The notes under the pieces: model-generated
Told to the model about the DNA's origin: nothing
Database searches by the model: none
Seen by the model: only the letters and a program-made list of their open reading frames with translations
Program-made: the position numbers and the translations under genes
Source: an uncultured Pelagibacteraceae bacterium
Lineage (GTDB): Bacteria; Pseudomonadota; Alphaproteobacteria; Pelagibacterales; Pelagibacteraceae
Direction: 5' to 3'
Assembly: GCA_902547535.1 (NCBI GenBank)
Contig: CACCOB010000001.1
Location: 186,001-250,000, forward strand
DNA length: 64,000 nucleotides
Shown: positions 29,397 to 38,459 of the stretch, one piece after another
Numbering within the stretch: position 1 is the stretch's first letter
Layout: each line of letters starts with the position of its first letter

Positions 29397-30278
29397 TTAA
29401 AACCAATTTGGTCTTAAAACTTTAATTTTTGCGTCTCCACATCTAAGATCTGCATCAAAATTAAAATTCTTACTTTCTAGTTTTATTAAACCAAATGGAT
29501 TTTTATTATTTATTAATAACTTTCCAATACTTTTTTCTTCAAAAGTAATTTCTTCACTACTTATTTCACCATCTAAAACTTTAATTGCAAATAACCTCTT
29601 ATTAAGCTTATCTTTAAGTTTTATTCTAGCTGTATTCTCTTGACCCACATAACATCCTTTTTTAAAATCAATTCCGTTAAGCTCGTCAAAATTGCACTCA
29701 ATTCCAAATATTTTATCCTGAAGTTTATTTGTATCAATTTGAGCGATTCCTAATTCATGACTATAGTTATAATATTCATTAACATCAGAAACCTCTAACC
29801 CTAATTTTTTAATAGAGAGATATAGTTTTTCTAAATTTATCACTAGTCGAGCTCCTAATTTATCAGATCTAGGATCTAATAAAATAGGATCTTCTCTAAA
29901 TTTTAGCGTAAAACCTACCTCATCTTTAGAATTTTCTAATTCAAGAAATTTTTCCTTAGTTAAAGCAGCAACAACAAACTCATTACTTAGATTTAAAATA
30001 TCTACTTTTGACCTAAGCTTGTATAAATTTAACTGTTTATATAAATTTTCAATAATTTTTTTTTCACAATCTAAAAAATATCCAGATTTGTGTTTAATAA
30101 TTATAAAATCGTAAAGATATTTGCCTTGTGGGGTTAATATAGCTGAGAAACAACTTCTATCCTCTGAGACATTTTCAATATTATTTGTAATTATATTTTG
30201 TAAAAATTCTTTTACATCATCTCCATTAATATAAAGGAGTCCTCTATCCTCTAAAATGTAAACACTATTTCTATTCAT
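29397..30278 (-). CDS. ygfZ: YgfZ/GcvT-like folate-binding protein
   Basis: Tetrahydrofolate-binding protein that supports repair or assembly of certain Fe-S clusters. Seen: the diagnostic KGCYVGQE motif (about residue 208) with the redox-relevant Cys, preceded by FDELNGIDF; an N-terminal GLLYINGDDVKEFLQNIITNNI resembles the GcvT aminomethyltransferase fold. 293 residues is close to the family norm. Not GcvT itself, which is longer and usually lies with gcvH/gcvP. Confidence 0.92.
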   Translation of the reverse strand: MNRNSVYILEDRGLLYINGDDVKEFLQNIITNNIENVSEDRSCFSAILTPQGKYLYDFIIIKHKSGYFLDCEKKIIENLYKQLNLYKLRSKVDILNLSNEFVVAALTKEKFLELENSKDEVGFTLKFREDPILLDPRSDKLGARLVINLEKLYLSIKKLGLEVSDVNEYYNYSHELGIAQIDTNKLQDKIFGIECNFDELNGIDFKKGCYVGQENTARIKLKDKLNKRLFAIKVLDGEISSEEITFEEKSIGKLLINNKNPFGLIKLESKNFNFDADLRCGDAKIKVLRPNWF

Positions 30279-30320
30279 ATTGTAATACTATAACAAATGA
30301 TATAAGTAGTTTTTCTATAA

Positions 30321-31631
30321 ATGTTAGACCTAATAATTAAAAATGGAAAGTGTTATATTGATAAAGATCTTAAAGATGTTGATATAGGCATTAAAGATAG
30401 CAAGATTGTAAAAATTGGTAAGTTAGATGAACATTCAAGTCAATCAATTGATGCAACTGGACTTACTGTTCTTCCAGGTTGTATTGACACTCAAACACAT
30501 TTTAGAGAACCGGGCTCGACAGATACTGAGGATTTAGCTTCAGGAAGTAGGGCGGCAATTGTTGGAGGAATTACCTCAGTATTTGAAATGCCAAATACTA
30601 ATCCTGCAACTACAAACAAAGCAGAATTTCAAAGAAAAATAGATTTAGCAAAAAATAGAATGTACTGTAATCATGCATTTTATTTTGGAGCAACTCCCAC
30701 CAACCAAAGCGAATTAGCTGATCTTAAAGGTTTAGATGGATGTTGTGGCGTTAAATTATTTGCGGGGTCGTCTACAGGAACTTTACTAGTTCATAAAGAA
30801 GAAGACATTGAAAAAGTATTTGAAAGTACATCTAAAATTGTTGCAGTTCACTCAGAAGATGAAGATATTTTAAATCTTAGAAAGAAATTACGAGAAAAAG
30901 GCAATGTTCACTCACATCCAATATGGAGAGATGAAGAATGTGCAATTTCTTCTACAAGAAAGATTGTAAAAATTGCAAAAAGATTAGGTAAAAAAGCTCA
31001 TATCCTGCATATTACAACAAAACAGGAGATTGATTTTTTATCTCAGAATAAGGGAGACATAACTTTTGAAATAACTCCGCAACACTTAACGATGTATGCT
31101 CCAGATTGTTACGACAAACTTGGAACTTATGCTCAAATGAATCCACCCATTAGAGAAAAAAGTCATTACGATAGGCTCTGGTATGCGGTAAGAAATAATT
31201 ATAATGATACTATTGGTTCGGATCACGCTCCTCATCTAAAGGTAAATAAAGACAAAGAATATCCAGATACTCCCTCAGGAATGCCAGGGGTTCAGACATT
31301 GTTACCTGTCATGCTAAACCATGTAAATGATGAAAAACTATCTTTAGTTCAATTAATGAATCTTGTTTGTGAAAATCCAGCAAAAATTTTTGGCATAATA
31401 GGCAAGGGATATATAAAAGAAGAATATGATGCAGATCTTACAATTGTTGATATGAATAAAATTATTGAAATCAAAAATGAGAAAATAGAGAGTAAGTGTG
31501 GATGGTCACCTTTCGATGGACATAAATTTAAAGGAACTCCAGTATATACAATCATTAATGGTGAAATTAAAATGAAATATGGAGAAATTCTCGGAGAAGC
31601 TTCAGGTAAACCTATAAGATTTGACAATTAA
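30321..31631 (+). CDS. pyrC: Dihydroorotase-like amidohydrolase (class I), first metal His replaced
   Basis: Class I dihydroorotases close carbamoyl-aspartate to dihydroorotate in pyrimidine synthesis. Seen: LPGCIDTQTHFREPGSTDTEDL at residues 51-72 (in two conserved parts), GVTS-like GGITSVFEMPNTNP, GVKLFAGSSTG with the Lys that is carboxylated in the family, AVHSEDE, HILHITT, IGSDHAPH. In place of the usual DxHxH metal motif it reads DTQTH: His at residue 58 is Gln, while His60 is kept. A similar DTQxHFREPG form occurs, as I recall, in other alphaproteobacterial members, so this may be a subfamily trait. Alternatives are hydantoinase/allantoinase relatives. 436 residues. Confidence 0.8.
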   Translation: MLDLIIKNGKCYIDKDLKDVDIGIKDSKIVKIGKLDEHSSQSIDATGLTVLPGCIDTQTHFREPGSTDTEDLASGSRAAIVGGITSVFEMPNTNPATTNKAEFQRKIDLAKNRMYCNHAFYFGATPTNQSELADLKGLDGCCGVKLFAGSSTGTLLVHKEEDIEKVFESTSKIVAVHSEDEDILNLRKKLREKGNVHSHPIWRDEECAISSTRKIVKIAKRLGKKAHILHITTKQEIDFLSQNKGDITFEITPQHLTMYAPDCYDKLGTYAQMNPPIREKSHYDRLWYAVRNNYNDTIGSDHAPHLKVNKDKEYPDTPSGMPGVQTLLPVMLNHVNDEKLSLVQLMNLVCENPAKIFGIIGKGYIKEEYDADLTIVDMNKIIEIKNEKIESKCGWSPFDGHKFKGTPVYTIINGEIKMKYGEILGEASGKPIRFDN

Positions 31632-31637
31632 GTTAAA

Positions 31638-33536
31638 CTAGTTGGTAAGAATTTTATTTTCTATTAAATTTTGTGTGATCTCATCCAGAATTGCAGGATC
31701 GTCAATTGTTGCTGGCATTTTATAGTCTTCCTTATCAGCAATTTTTCTAATAGTTCCTCTCAATATTTTTCCAGATCTTGTTTTAGGCAATCTTTTAATA
31801 ACTATAACAACTTTAAATGCTGCAACTGGACCAATTTTGTCTCTTACCATTTGAATACACTCTTTTGAAATAGTATCATTATCTTTTTCAACTCCAGTTT
31901 TTAAAACAACTAAACCAATAGGCAATTGTCCTTTTAATTTATCTGCAATTCCTAGAACTGCACACTCAGCAACTGACTTATGTTCTGATAAAACTTCTTC
32001 AATTGCACCTGTCGATAATCTATGACCAGCAACATTAATTATGTCATCTGTTCGTGACATAATCCATATATATCCATCTTCATCTATATGGCCTGCATCA
32101 TAAGTTTGATAGTAACCCTTATAATTACTCATGTAATTTTCTTCGTATCTCTTATCAGCATTCCAAAGGGTGGGAAATGTTCCTGGAGGTAAAGGTAATT
32201 TAATAACTATATCCCCCATCTCATTTGGTTTTGCAATCGAATGATCTGGTTTAATTATTTTTACATCATAACCTGGAACTGCTTTACATGCTGAACCATA
32301 CTTAGTTTTTTGCATTTCTATCCCAGTACAATTTGAACTTATTGCCCAACTAGTCTCAGTTTGCCACCAATGATCTATCACTGGAACTTTTAAAAGATTT
32401 TCAGCCCATTTTATTGTATCAGGGTCAGCTCTTTCTCCAGCTAGAAATAAAGACTCAAAAGAACTTAAATCATATTTAGAGAAAAACTTTCCATCTGGGT
32501 CTTCTTTTTTAATAGCTCTAAATGCTGTGGGGGCTGTGAATAAAGATTTAATTTTATGCTCTGAAATCATTCTCCAAAATACTCCTGCATCCGGAGTTCC
32601 TACAGGTTTACCTTCAAACAAAACAGTTGTGCATCCTTTAAACAAAGGAGCATAAACTATATAAGAGTGTCCTACTATCCATCCAATATCACTTGCAGAC
32701 CACCAAACATCATTTTCATCGATGTTATAAATATTTTTCATTGTCCACTTTAGAGCAACAATGTGACCACCAACATCTCTTACTATACCTTTTGGAATTC
32801 CTGTAGTTCCTGATGTATATAGAATGTATGCAAATTCATTTGCTCCTATTTCAACACAGTCTTTGTCTTTTGCATTTATTAGAGATTCTTCCCAACTAAT
32901 CTCAAGTGGAGAATTAAGTTTCACCTCATTACCCTCCCTTTGAAAGAAAATTACTTTTTTAACTTTATGTTTTGCAAGTTTAAGAGCTCCGTCAACTAAA
33001 GGTCTATACTCAACCGTTCTGCCTGGCTCAAATCCACAAGAGGCAGTAATCAAAATCTTTGCTTTGCTATCATCAATCCTACTAGCCAACTCATTTGATG
33101 CAAATCCACCAAAGACAACTGAGTGTATTGCTCCAATTCTTCCACAAGCAAGCATTGCTATCACAGCTTCTGGTATCATCGGCATGTAGATAATTACTCT
33201 GTCGCCTTTTTTGATCCCTTGATTATCTAAGGCACCAGCAAACTTTGAAATTTTTTCTCTTAATTCTTTGTAAGTGAATTTAGCTTTTTTGTTTGTGATA
33301 GGACTGTCGTATATTAAAGCTATTTTATCACCTTTGCCTTGATCAATATGAGTATCAATTGCATTATAACAGGTGTTCGTTACTCCATCTTCGAACCATT
33401 TATAAAATGGAGGTTTAGATTTATTCAAAATCTTTGTAGGCTTCTTAAACCAAAAGATATCTTCCGAAACATTTTGCCAAAACTTCTCAGGATTTTGGAT
33501 AGATTCTTGGTAGATTTTGTTAAATTTGTCTGTCAT
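31638..33536 (-). CDS. prpE: Propionate--CoA ligase PrpE (AMP-forming)
   Basis: ANL-superfamily acyl-CoA synthetase activating propionate via an acyl adenylate. Seen: YMPMIPEAVIAMLACGRIGA, P-loop YTSGTTGIPKG followed by IVRDVGGH, the PrpE form where acetyl-CoA synthetase usually has a TTGGYL-type sequence, then WWSASDIGWIVGHSYIVYAPL, and the C-terminal KTRSGKILRGTIRKI with the catalytic and acetylation-target Lys. 632 residues. Acetate or other short acids may also be used. Divergent from proteorhodopsin; ends 6 bp from the convergent dihydroorotase gene. Confidence 0.92.
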   Translation of the reverse strand: MTDKFNKIYQESIQNPEKFWQNVSEDIFWFKKPTKILNKSKPPFYKWFEDGVTNTCYNAIDTHIDQGKGDKIALIYDSPITNKKAKFTYKELREKISKFAGALDNQGIKKGDRVIIYMPMIPEAVIAMLACGRIGAIHSVVFGGFASNELASRIDDSKAKILITASCGFEPGRTVEYRPLVDGALKLAKHKVKKVIFFQREGNEVKLNSPLEISWEESLINAKDKDCVEIGANEFAYILYTSGTTGIPKGIVRDVGGHIVALKWTMKNIYNIDENDVWWSASDIGWIVGHSYIVYAPLFKGCTTVLFEGKPVGTPDAGVFWRMISEHKIKSLFTAPTAFRAIKKEDPDGKFFSKYDLSSFESLFLAGERADPDTIKWAENLLKVPVIDHWWQTETSWAISSNCTGIEMQKTKYGSACKAVPGYDVKIIKPDHSIAKPNEMGDIVIKLPLPPGTFPTLWNADKRYEENYMSNYKGYYQTYDAGHIDEDGYIWIMSRTDDIINVAGHRLSTGAIEEVLSEHKSVAECAVLGIADKLKGQLPIGLVVLKTGVEKDNDTISKECIQMVRDKIGPVAAFKVVIVIKRLPKTRSGKILRGTIRKIADKEDYKMPATIDDPAILDEITQNLIENKILTN

Positions 33537-33682
33537 GGTGATTTGTTTTTTGACTCACTTTTATAATGATTTTATGTAACAGGTTGTATTTAATTTTACA
33601 AAGTAAGTAAAATCAATACTTTTTAGCGGTCAAAAACTCTTCAATAAACCAATTTTTTTTGCTATCTAACCCTAACTTTAGG

Positions 33683-33720
33683 CTAATCATTAGATTAGTC
33701 TGTAGTTTAAATTTAAACTA
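33683..33720. promoter_or_regulatory. Two adjacent inverted repeats upstream of proteorhodopsin
   Basis: In the 213-bp prpE/proteorhodopsin gap, CTAATC (33683-33688) and GATTAG (33693-33698) form an inverted repeat with a 4-bp centre; 4 bp further on TAGTTTAAATTTAAACTA (33703-33720) is a perfect 18-bp palindrome. They lie 30-67 bp ahead of the proteorhodopsin start codon. They could be operator half-sites or 5'-UTR hairpins; I cannot assign the promoter itself with confidence. Confidence 0.45.
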
Positions 33721-33749
33721 AAAAAAAACTAACTATGAGGGAGTTTTTT

Positions 33750-34514
33750 ATGAAGACAATGAAAATGTTAGCTTTAGCGGCAGTGCTTTTTGGAGCAACT
33801 ACAGCGGCTAACGCGGCAACAGCCTTTTTAGCTACAGACGATTTCGTAGGTATTTCGTTTTGGTTAATTTCAATGGGTATGTTAGCAGCTACAGCATTTT
33901 TCTTTATGGAACAGGCTAATGTCGGTTCTCAATGGAGAAAATCAGTAAACGTAGCTGGATTAGTAACTGGTATAGCATTTATTCACTATATGTATATGAG
34001 AGCAGTATGGGTTGAAACAGGTGATACTCCAACTGTTTACAGATACATTGATTGGTTAATTACTGTACCGCTACAGCTTGTAGAATTTTACTTAATTCTT
34101 TCAGCAGTAAGAAAAGTTGACACAAACATATTCTGGAGAATCTTAATTGGTTCACTAGTTATGTTAATAGGTGGATATCTTGGAGAAGCAGGATTCATCA
34201 ACGCTACACTAGGTTTCATAATCGGTATGGCTGGATGGATTTACATTCTTTATGAAATCTTTTCAGGAGAAGCAGGAAAAGTTGCTGCTAAATCTGGAAA
34301 CAAAGCTTTAGTAACTGCATTTGGAGCTTTAAGAATGATTGTTACTGTAGGTTGGGCAATTTACCCATTAGGTTACATTTTTGGTTACCTAACAGGTGGA
34401 ATTGATGCTAACGCGTTAAACGTTATCTATAACTTAGCAGACTTTGTTAATAAAATCGCATTTGGTTTAATTATCTGGTCTTGCGCAGTTTCTAACTCTA
34501 CAAGAAGAGCATAG
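33750..34514 (+). CDS. Proteorhodopsin, blue-absorbing type
   Basis: Light-driven proton pump, seven helices plus a cleavable leader (cut near TTAANA-ATAF). In 254-residue numbering: proton acceptor Asp101, donor Glu112, retinal Schiff-base Lys235 and His79 are all present; these correspond to Asp97, Glu108, Lys231 and His75 of the green reference protein. The spectral tuning site (reference 105) is Gln109, the blue form. The start is ATG 33750, because the Shine-Dalgarno GAGGGAG (33737-33743) would lie inside the frame if ATG 33735 were used. This is one of the strongest ribosome sites in the window, fitting high expression. A strong terminator follows. Confidence 0.98.
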   Translation: MKTMKMLALAAVLFGATTAANAATAFLATDDFVGISFWLISMGMLAATAFFFMEQANVGSQWRKSVNVAGLVTGIAFIHYMYMRAVWVETGDTPTVYRYIDWLITVPLQLVEFYLILSAVRKVDTNIFWRILIGSLVMLIGGYLGEAGFINATLGFIIGMAGWIYILYEIFSGEAGKVAAKSGNKALVTAFGALRMIVTVGWAIYPLGYIFGYLTGGIDANALNVIYNLADFVNKIAFGLIIWSCAVSNSTRRA

Positions 34515-34533
34515 TAACAGTTAGTTACGATAT

Positions 34534-34909
<376 letters not shown>

Positions 34910-34910
<1 letters not shown>

Positions 34911-35923
34911 TGATTAAAACAGATGTTGTGATAATTGGTGCAGGCCCTACAGGATTGTTTTGTGCGCATCAATTAGGAATAATTGGATTGAAATGTGAAA
35001 TAGTTGACAACCTAGATAAAATTGGTGGCCAATGTATAGAACTCTATCCAGATAAACCAATTTATGATATTCCAGCGGTTCCCGAATGCACCGGGGAAGA
35101 GCTTACTAACAACTTAATTAAACAAATAAAACCTTTTAACTTTAACTTTCATTTAAATAATAAAGTTCAAGAGCTTAGAAAAGAAAATGAAAGCTGGATA
35201 GTAAAAACAACCAATGGTATAGAGTTTAATACACCAAATGTAGTAATAGCCGGGGGAGTTGGATCTTTTGAACCACGAAAATTTCCGACAAAGAGTGCAG
35301 AAAAGTGGGATGGTAAAACAGTTTTATACTCAATTAAAGACAAAAGTATTTTTAAGGATAAGTCAGTAGCTATTTTTGGAGGTGGAGATAGCGCACTTGA
35401 CTGGGCAATTGAATTGTCAAGTATTTCAAAAGTTTCTCTTATACACAGAAGAGACGAGTTTAGAGGTGCGCCTGCAAGCATTCAAAAAATAAAAGAACTT
35501 AGTGAAAAAAATAGAATTAATTTATTTACAAAGTATTCAATTAAAGATGTGAAAGGCAATGGCTCTTTAGAAGAAGTCGAGATTAAAAGCGAAGAAGGTG
35601 AAAGCAAAACACTAAAGGCTGATTATGTTTTAGGTTTTTTTGGTTTAATAATGCAGCTTGGGCCAATAGCTGAATGGGGACTAAATTTAGATAAAAAAAC
35701 AATTCCTGTGAACACTGAAAACTTTGAAACTAATAAAAAGGGTATTTTTGCTATCGGCGATATTTGTAATTATCCTGGAAAACTAAAATTAATATTGTCT
35801 GGTTTTCATGAAGGAGCTTTAGCTGCTAGAGGATGTTTTAAATATGCAAGACCTAATGAGAAATACAGATTTGAGTTTACTACTGCATCCAACACTATAA
35901 AAGATAGATTGGGCATAAAATAG
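34910..35923 (+). CDS. Ferredoxin--NADP(+) reductase, thioredoxin-reductase-like type
   Basis: Flavoprotein of the YumC/FNR2 type. Seen: FAD site DVVIIGAGPTGLFCAHQLG (residues 4-22), GGQCIELYPDKPIYDIPA, diagnostic for this FNR group, NADPH site VAIFGGGDSALDWAIEL, and GIFAIGDICNYPGK near the C-terminus. There is no CxxC redox pair, so it is not a true thioredoxin reductase although such genes are often labelled trxB. Location directly behind a ferredoxin supports the FNR role. 337 residues; the stop overlaps the next gene's GTG start. Confidence 0.92.
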
Positions 35924-36549
35924 TGATCGAGCTATTCACAGCTGATACTCCCAATGGCTGGAAAATTAGCATAATGTTGGAAGAGATAGGTTTCGATTAT
36001 AAAATTACCAAAATAAATCTAAGTGAAGGTGAACAACATAAACCTGAATTTAAAATAATTAGTCCGTTTAATAAGATACCAGTGATCACTGATCACGAAA
36101 ATAAAAAGTCAATATTCGAGTCAGGTGCAATATTGATGTACTTAGGTGAAAAAAGTAAAATGTTTTATCCGGAAAATAATAGATTAGAGATAAATCAGTG
36201 GTTGATGGCCCAGATGGGCTTGATTGGTCCAATGATAGGTCAACATCATCAGTTTCATTATTATCACCAAGGAAAAAGTGAGTGGGGAGAGGAAAGATAT
36301 TTTAAAATAACTAGAAAGTTATACGAAGATTTAGAAGCAAGACTATCAACAAGTGATTACTTAGCAGGCAGAGACTATTCTATTGCTGATATTGCAACAT
36401 GGTCTTGGATAGCACGTCACAAAAGACATGATATTGGATTAGAAAACTTTAAAGGGTTATCTAGATGGTTTGTTGATATTGCAAAACGTCCAGCAGTTAT
36501 CAAAGGTTTTAAAGTATTAAATAAAGATGCTGAAATAGATTATCCTTAA
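35923..36549 (+). CDS. Glutathione S-transferase-like protein (YfcG/YghU type)
   Basis: 208 residues. Thioredoxin-fold N-domain (IELFTADTPNGWKISIMLEEIG; the TPNGWK stretch is the nu-class/YfcG active-site form) with cis-Pro block NKIPVI and ESGAI, then an all-helical C-domain with YSIADIATWSWIAR. Nu-class members act as glutathione-disulfide/thiol oxidoreductases. GTG start overlapping the FNR stop (TAGTG). Its end overlaps convergent dksA by 4 bp. Confidence 0.88.
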   Translation: MIELFTADTPNGWKISIMLEEIGFDYKITKINLSEGEQHKPEFKIISPFNKIPVITDHENKKSIFESGAILMYLGEKSKMFYPENNRLEINQWLMAQMGLIGPMIGQHHQFHYYHQGKSEWGEERYFKITRKLYEDLEARLSTSDYLAGRDYSIADIATWSWIARHKRHDIGLENFKGLSRWFVDIAKRPAVIKGFKVLNKDAEIDYP

Positions 36550-36962
36550 ATATCAGCGTAAACTTTTTCTTCTTTTTCATGTTTTTCTTGGGCTGATATG
36601 CATAAAGTTGCAACTGGTCTTGCCATTAATCTTTTAAGACCAATTGGTTCAGCAGTTTCTTCACAAAAACCATATGTTCCATCTTGAATTTTTTTCAAAG
36701 CTCCATCAATTTTTGAAATTAATTTTATTTGTCTGTTGATTGCTCTCATTTCAACATTTTTTTCTGTATATGAACTTGCTTGATCAACAATGTCTGCTGA
36801 AGCACTGTTGTCATCCATTGAAGCATTAAATATTGCTTCATTATTTGTTCTCTTAAGATCTTTTTTCCAGTCCATTAATTTTTGTTTAAAATATGCAAGA
36901 TGCTTTGCACACATGTATTTTTCAGTTTCTTTTGGAATATATTTTTTAGAGATTTTTACCAT
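36546..36962 (-). CDS. dksA: DksA/TraR-family transcription factor with two of four zinc Cys replaced
   Basis: Binds the RNA polymerase secondary channel and, in relatives, works with ppGpp to reset rRNA and amino-acid promoters. Seen from ATG 36962 (138 residues): coiled-coil with the functional tip ADIVDQA (Asp57, Asp60, Ala62, matching the DxxDxA motif) and a C-terminal zinc-finger region reading C-x-x-T (Cys100/Thr103) and C-x-x-A (Cys121/Ala124) instead of four Cys. Such low-Cys forms are known among DksA relatives that work with little zinc. I prefer the start at MVKISKKYIP; an upstream in-frame ATG adds 12 unlike residues. Confidence 0.88.
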   Translation of the reverse strand: MVKISKKYIPKETEKYMCAKHLAYFKQKLMDWKKDLKRTNNEAIFNASMDDNSASADIVDQASSYTEKNVEMRAINRQIKLISKIDGALKKIQDGTYGFCEETAEPIGLKRLMARPVATLCISAQEKHEKEEKVYADI

Positions 36963-37041
36963 ACTCAATTTTATAAATCTGGTGAATATATTCATCATTT
37001 ATTGAGTGTCAAGAATGCATTAATTGTATAAATTAATAAAA

Positions 37042-38337
37042 ATGGCCTTTTATAAAAAGAATATAAACAATATATTTTTTATTTTTATTACATCACACTT
37101 ATTGATCTGGACATTGATTCCAACTTTTACAAATCATAATTTGCCATTAGATACAATTGAAGCCTTAGCGTGGGGAAGCAACTTAGATTGGGGATTTAAT
37201 AAACATCCTCCAATGAGTGCATTTTTACCTGAAATATTTTACCAAATCTTTGGACCTCAAGACTGGGCTTATTATTTGTTAAGTCAAATCTGTATCGTAG
37301 TCTCATTTCTTGTAGTTTTTAAGTTAGCTGAAGATTTTTTTGATAACAAAATTTATTGTTTACTATCTGTTTTATTATTAGAAGGAATATACTTCTATAA
37401 CTTCACTACACCTGAATTTAATGTAAATGTTTGTTTAATTCCTTTTTGGTCTTTATCATTATTTTATTTATGGAAAGGAATTAAGAATAATAAAATATTA
37501 GACTGGTTATTACTCGGTCTATTTGCTGGACTTGGGTTTCTATCTAAGTATTTATTTGTCTATTTAGGTTTAGCAATAGATGTACTTTTAATTTATATGA
37601 TTTATACCAAAAGACTAAATTTAAAGTGTCTAGTTTCTTTCGCTCCTTTTATTATTATTTTATTACCACACATTATTTGGTTAACTGATAATGATTATGT
37701 AACCATTACTTATGGACTTCTTAGAACTGGATCAGAAGAAGCAAGTATTTTAAACCATATAAAACATCCTACGATATTTTTAGCTAAGCAAGTTGGTATA
37801 TTATTGCCGTTTTTACTAATGATTTTTGTTTTAGTTAAAAAATTTAAAATAAATATTAATTTAAATGACGAGAAGCTTTTGTTTTTATTGTCAATTAATT
37901 TAATCCCAATATTTTTTATTTTTCTTACATCATTTACTATGGGTGTAAAAATAAGAACTATGTGGATGACGCCATTTTATATAGGCTTTGGCTTGTTATT
38001 TGTTTATATTTTAAAATCAGAAATTAATTTTGAAAAAATGAGAGCTTTTACCTCTGTCTTTTTAGCATTATTCTTATTATCTCCAATTTTATATTCTTAT
38101 ATTTCAATTACTCAAACTGATAAAAGAACTGATTTTGGTGGCAAAAAGTTAGCTGAGCAGGCCAAACTTTTTTATGAAACTAAGGGTAAGGATCTTGGAA
38201 AAATTGAATATATTAAAGGCAATGAATGGATTGCAGGAAATATATCTTACCATCTTCCAGAAAGACCAAAATGGATTTATAGTTTAAATGAAGTCCAATT
38301 GTGCAACAAAGATATGAAATGCTTAACATATAAATGA
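37042..38337 (+). CDS. GT39-like (PMT_2/ArnT-like) membrane glycosyltransferase
   Basis: 431 residues, about ten transmembrane segments. Seen: the family pattern PLDTIEALAWG with Asp37 and Glu40 in the first external loop and NKHPP soon after, as in polyprenyl-phosphate-sugar transferases of the ArnT/PMT fold; a soluble tail of about 75 residues ends the protein. Such enzymes take a sugar from a polyprenyl phosphate on the periplasmic side and attach it to lipid A, polysaccharide or protein. I start at ATG 37042; an in-frame TTG at 37024 is less likely. The stop overlaps the next small gene as ATGA. Confidence 0.85.
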   Translation: MAFYKKNINNIFFIFITSHLLIWTLIPTFTNHNLPLDTIEALAWGSNLDWGFNKHPPMSAFLPEIFYQIFGPQDWAYYLLSQICIVVSFLVVFKLAEDFFDNKIYCLLSVLLLEGIYFYNFTTPEFNVNVCLIPFWSLSLFYLWKGIKNNKILDWLLLGLFAGLGFLSKYLFVYLGLAIDVLLIYMIYTKRLNLKCLVSFAPFIIILLPHIIWLTDNDYVTITYGLLRTGSEEASILNHIKHPTIFLAKQVGILLPFLLMIFVLVKKFKININLNDEKLLFLLSINLIPIFFIFLTSFTMGVKIRTMWMTPFYIGFGLLFVYILKSEINFEKMRAFTSVFLALFLLSPILYSYISITQTDKRTDFGGKKLAEQAKLFYETKGKDLGKIEYIKGNEWIAGNISYHLPERPKWIYSLNEVQLCNKDMKCLTYK

Positions 38338-38459
38338 AATTTCAATTAAACCAAAAAAACAAGAGACTTTTATTCATTATTGGAATTGTTGTTTTAATCG
38401 AACTCTCGGGATATGGTTTTTTTGTTTCTCTATTTAGACTGATAGGCTCAGTAAGTTAA
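38334..38459 (+). CDS. 41-residue single-span membrane peptide between two glycosyltransferases
   Basis: Not recognised. A basic N-terminus (MKFQLNQKNKRL) is followed by one hydrophobic helix (about 13-38, FIIGIVVLIELSGYGFF and onward) and a short end. Its ATG overlaps the upstream stop (ATGA) and its TAA overlaps the downstream ATG (TAATG), so all three genes look translationally coupled, which is the main reason to call it real. Small multi-span flippase subunits (GtrA, ArnE/F) often accompany such transferases, but this has only one span, so it is not simply one of those. Confidence 0.7.
   Translation: MKFQLNQKNKRLLFIIGIVVLIELSGYGFFVSLFRLIGSVS

Noticed and set aside
31638..33536. Acetyl-CoA synthetase (acs)
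   Set aside because: The block after the P-loop (IVRDVGGH) and overall pattern fit PrpE better; acetate use cannot be excluded.
33735..33749. ATG 33735 as proteorhodopsin start
   Set aside because: The Shine-Dalgarno GAGGGAG lies inside this extension and is ideally spaced for ATG 33750, which also begins a normal signal peptide.
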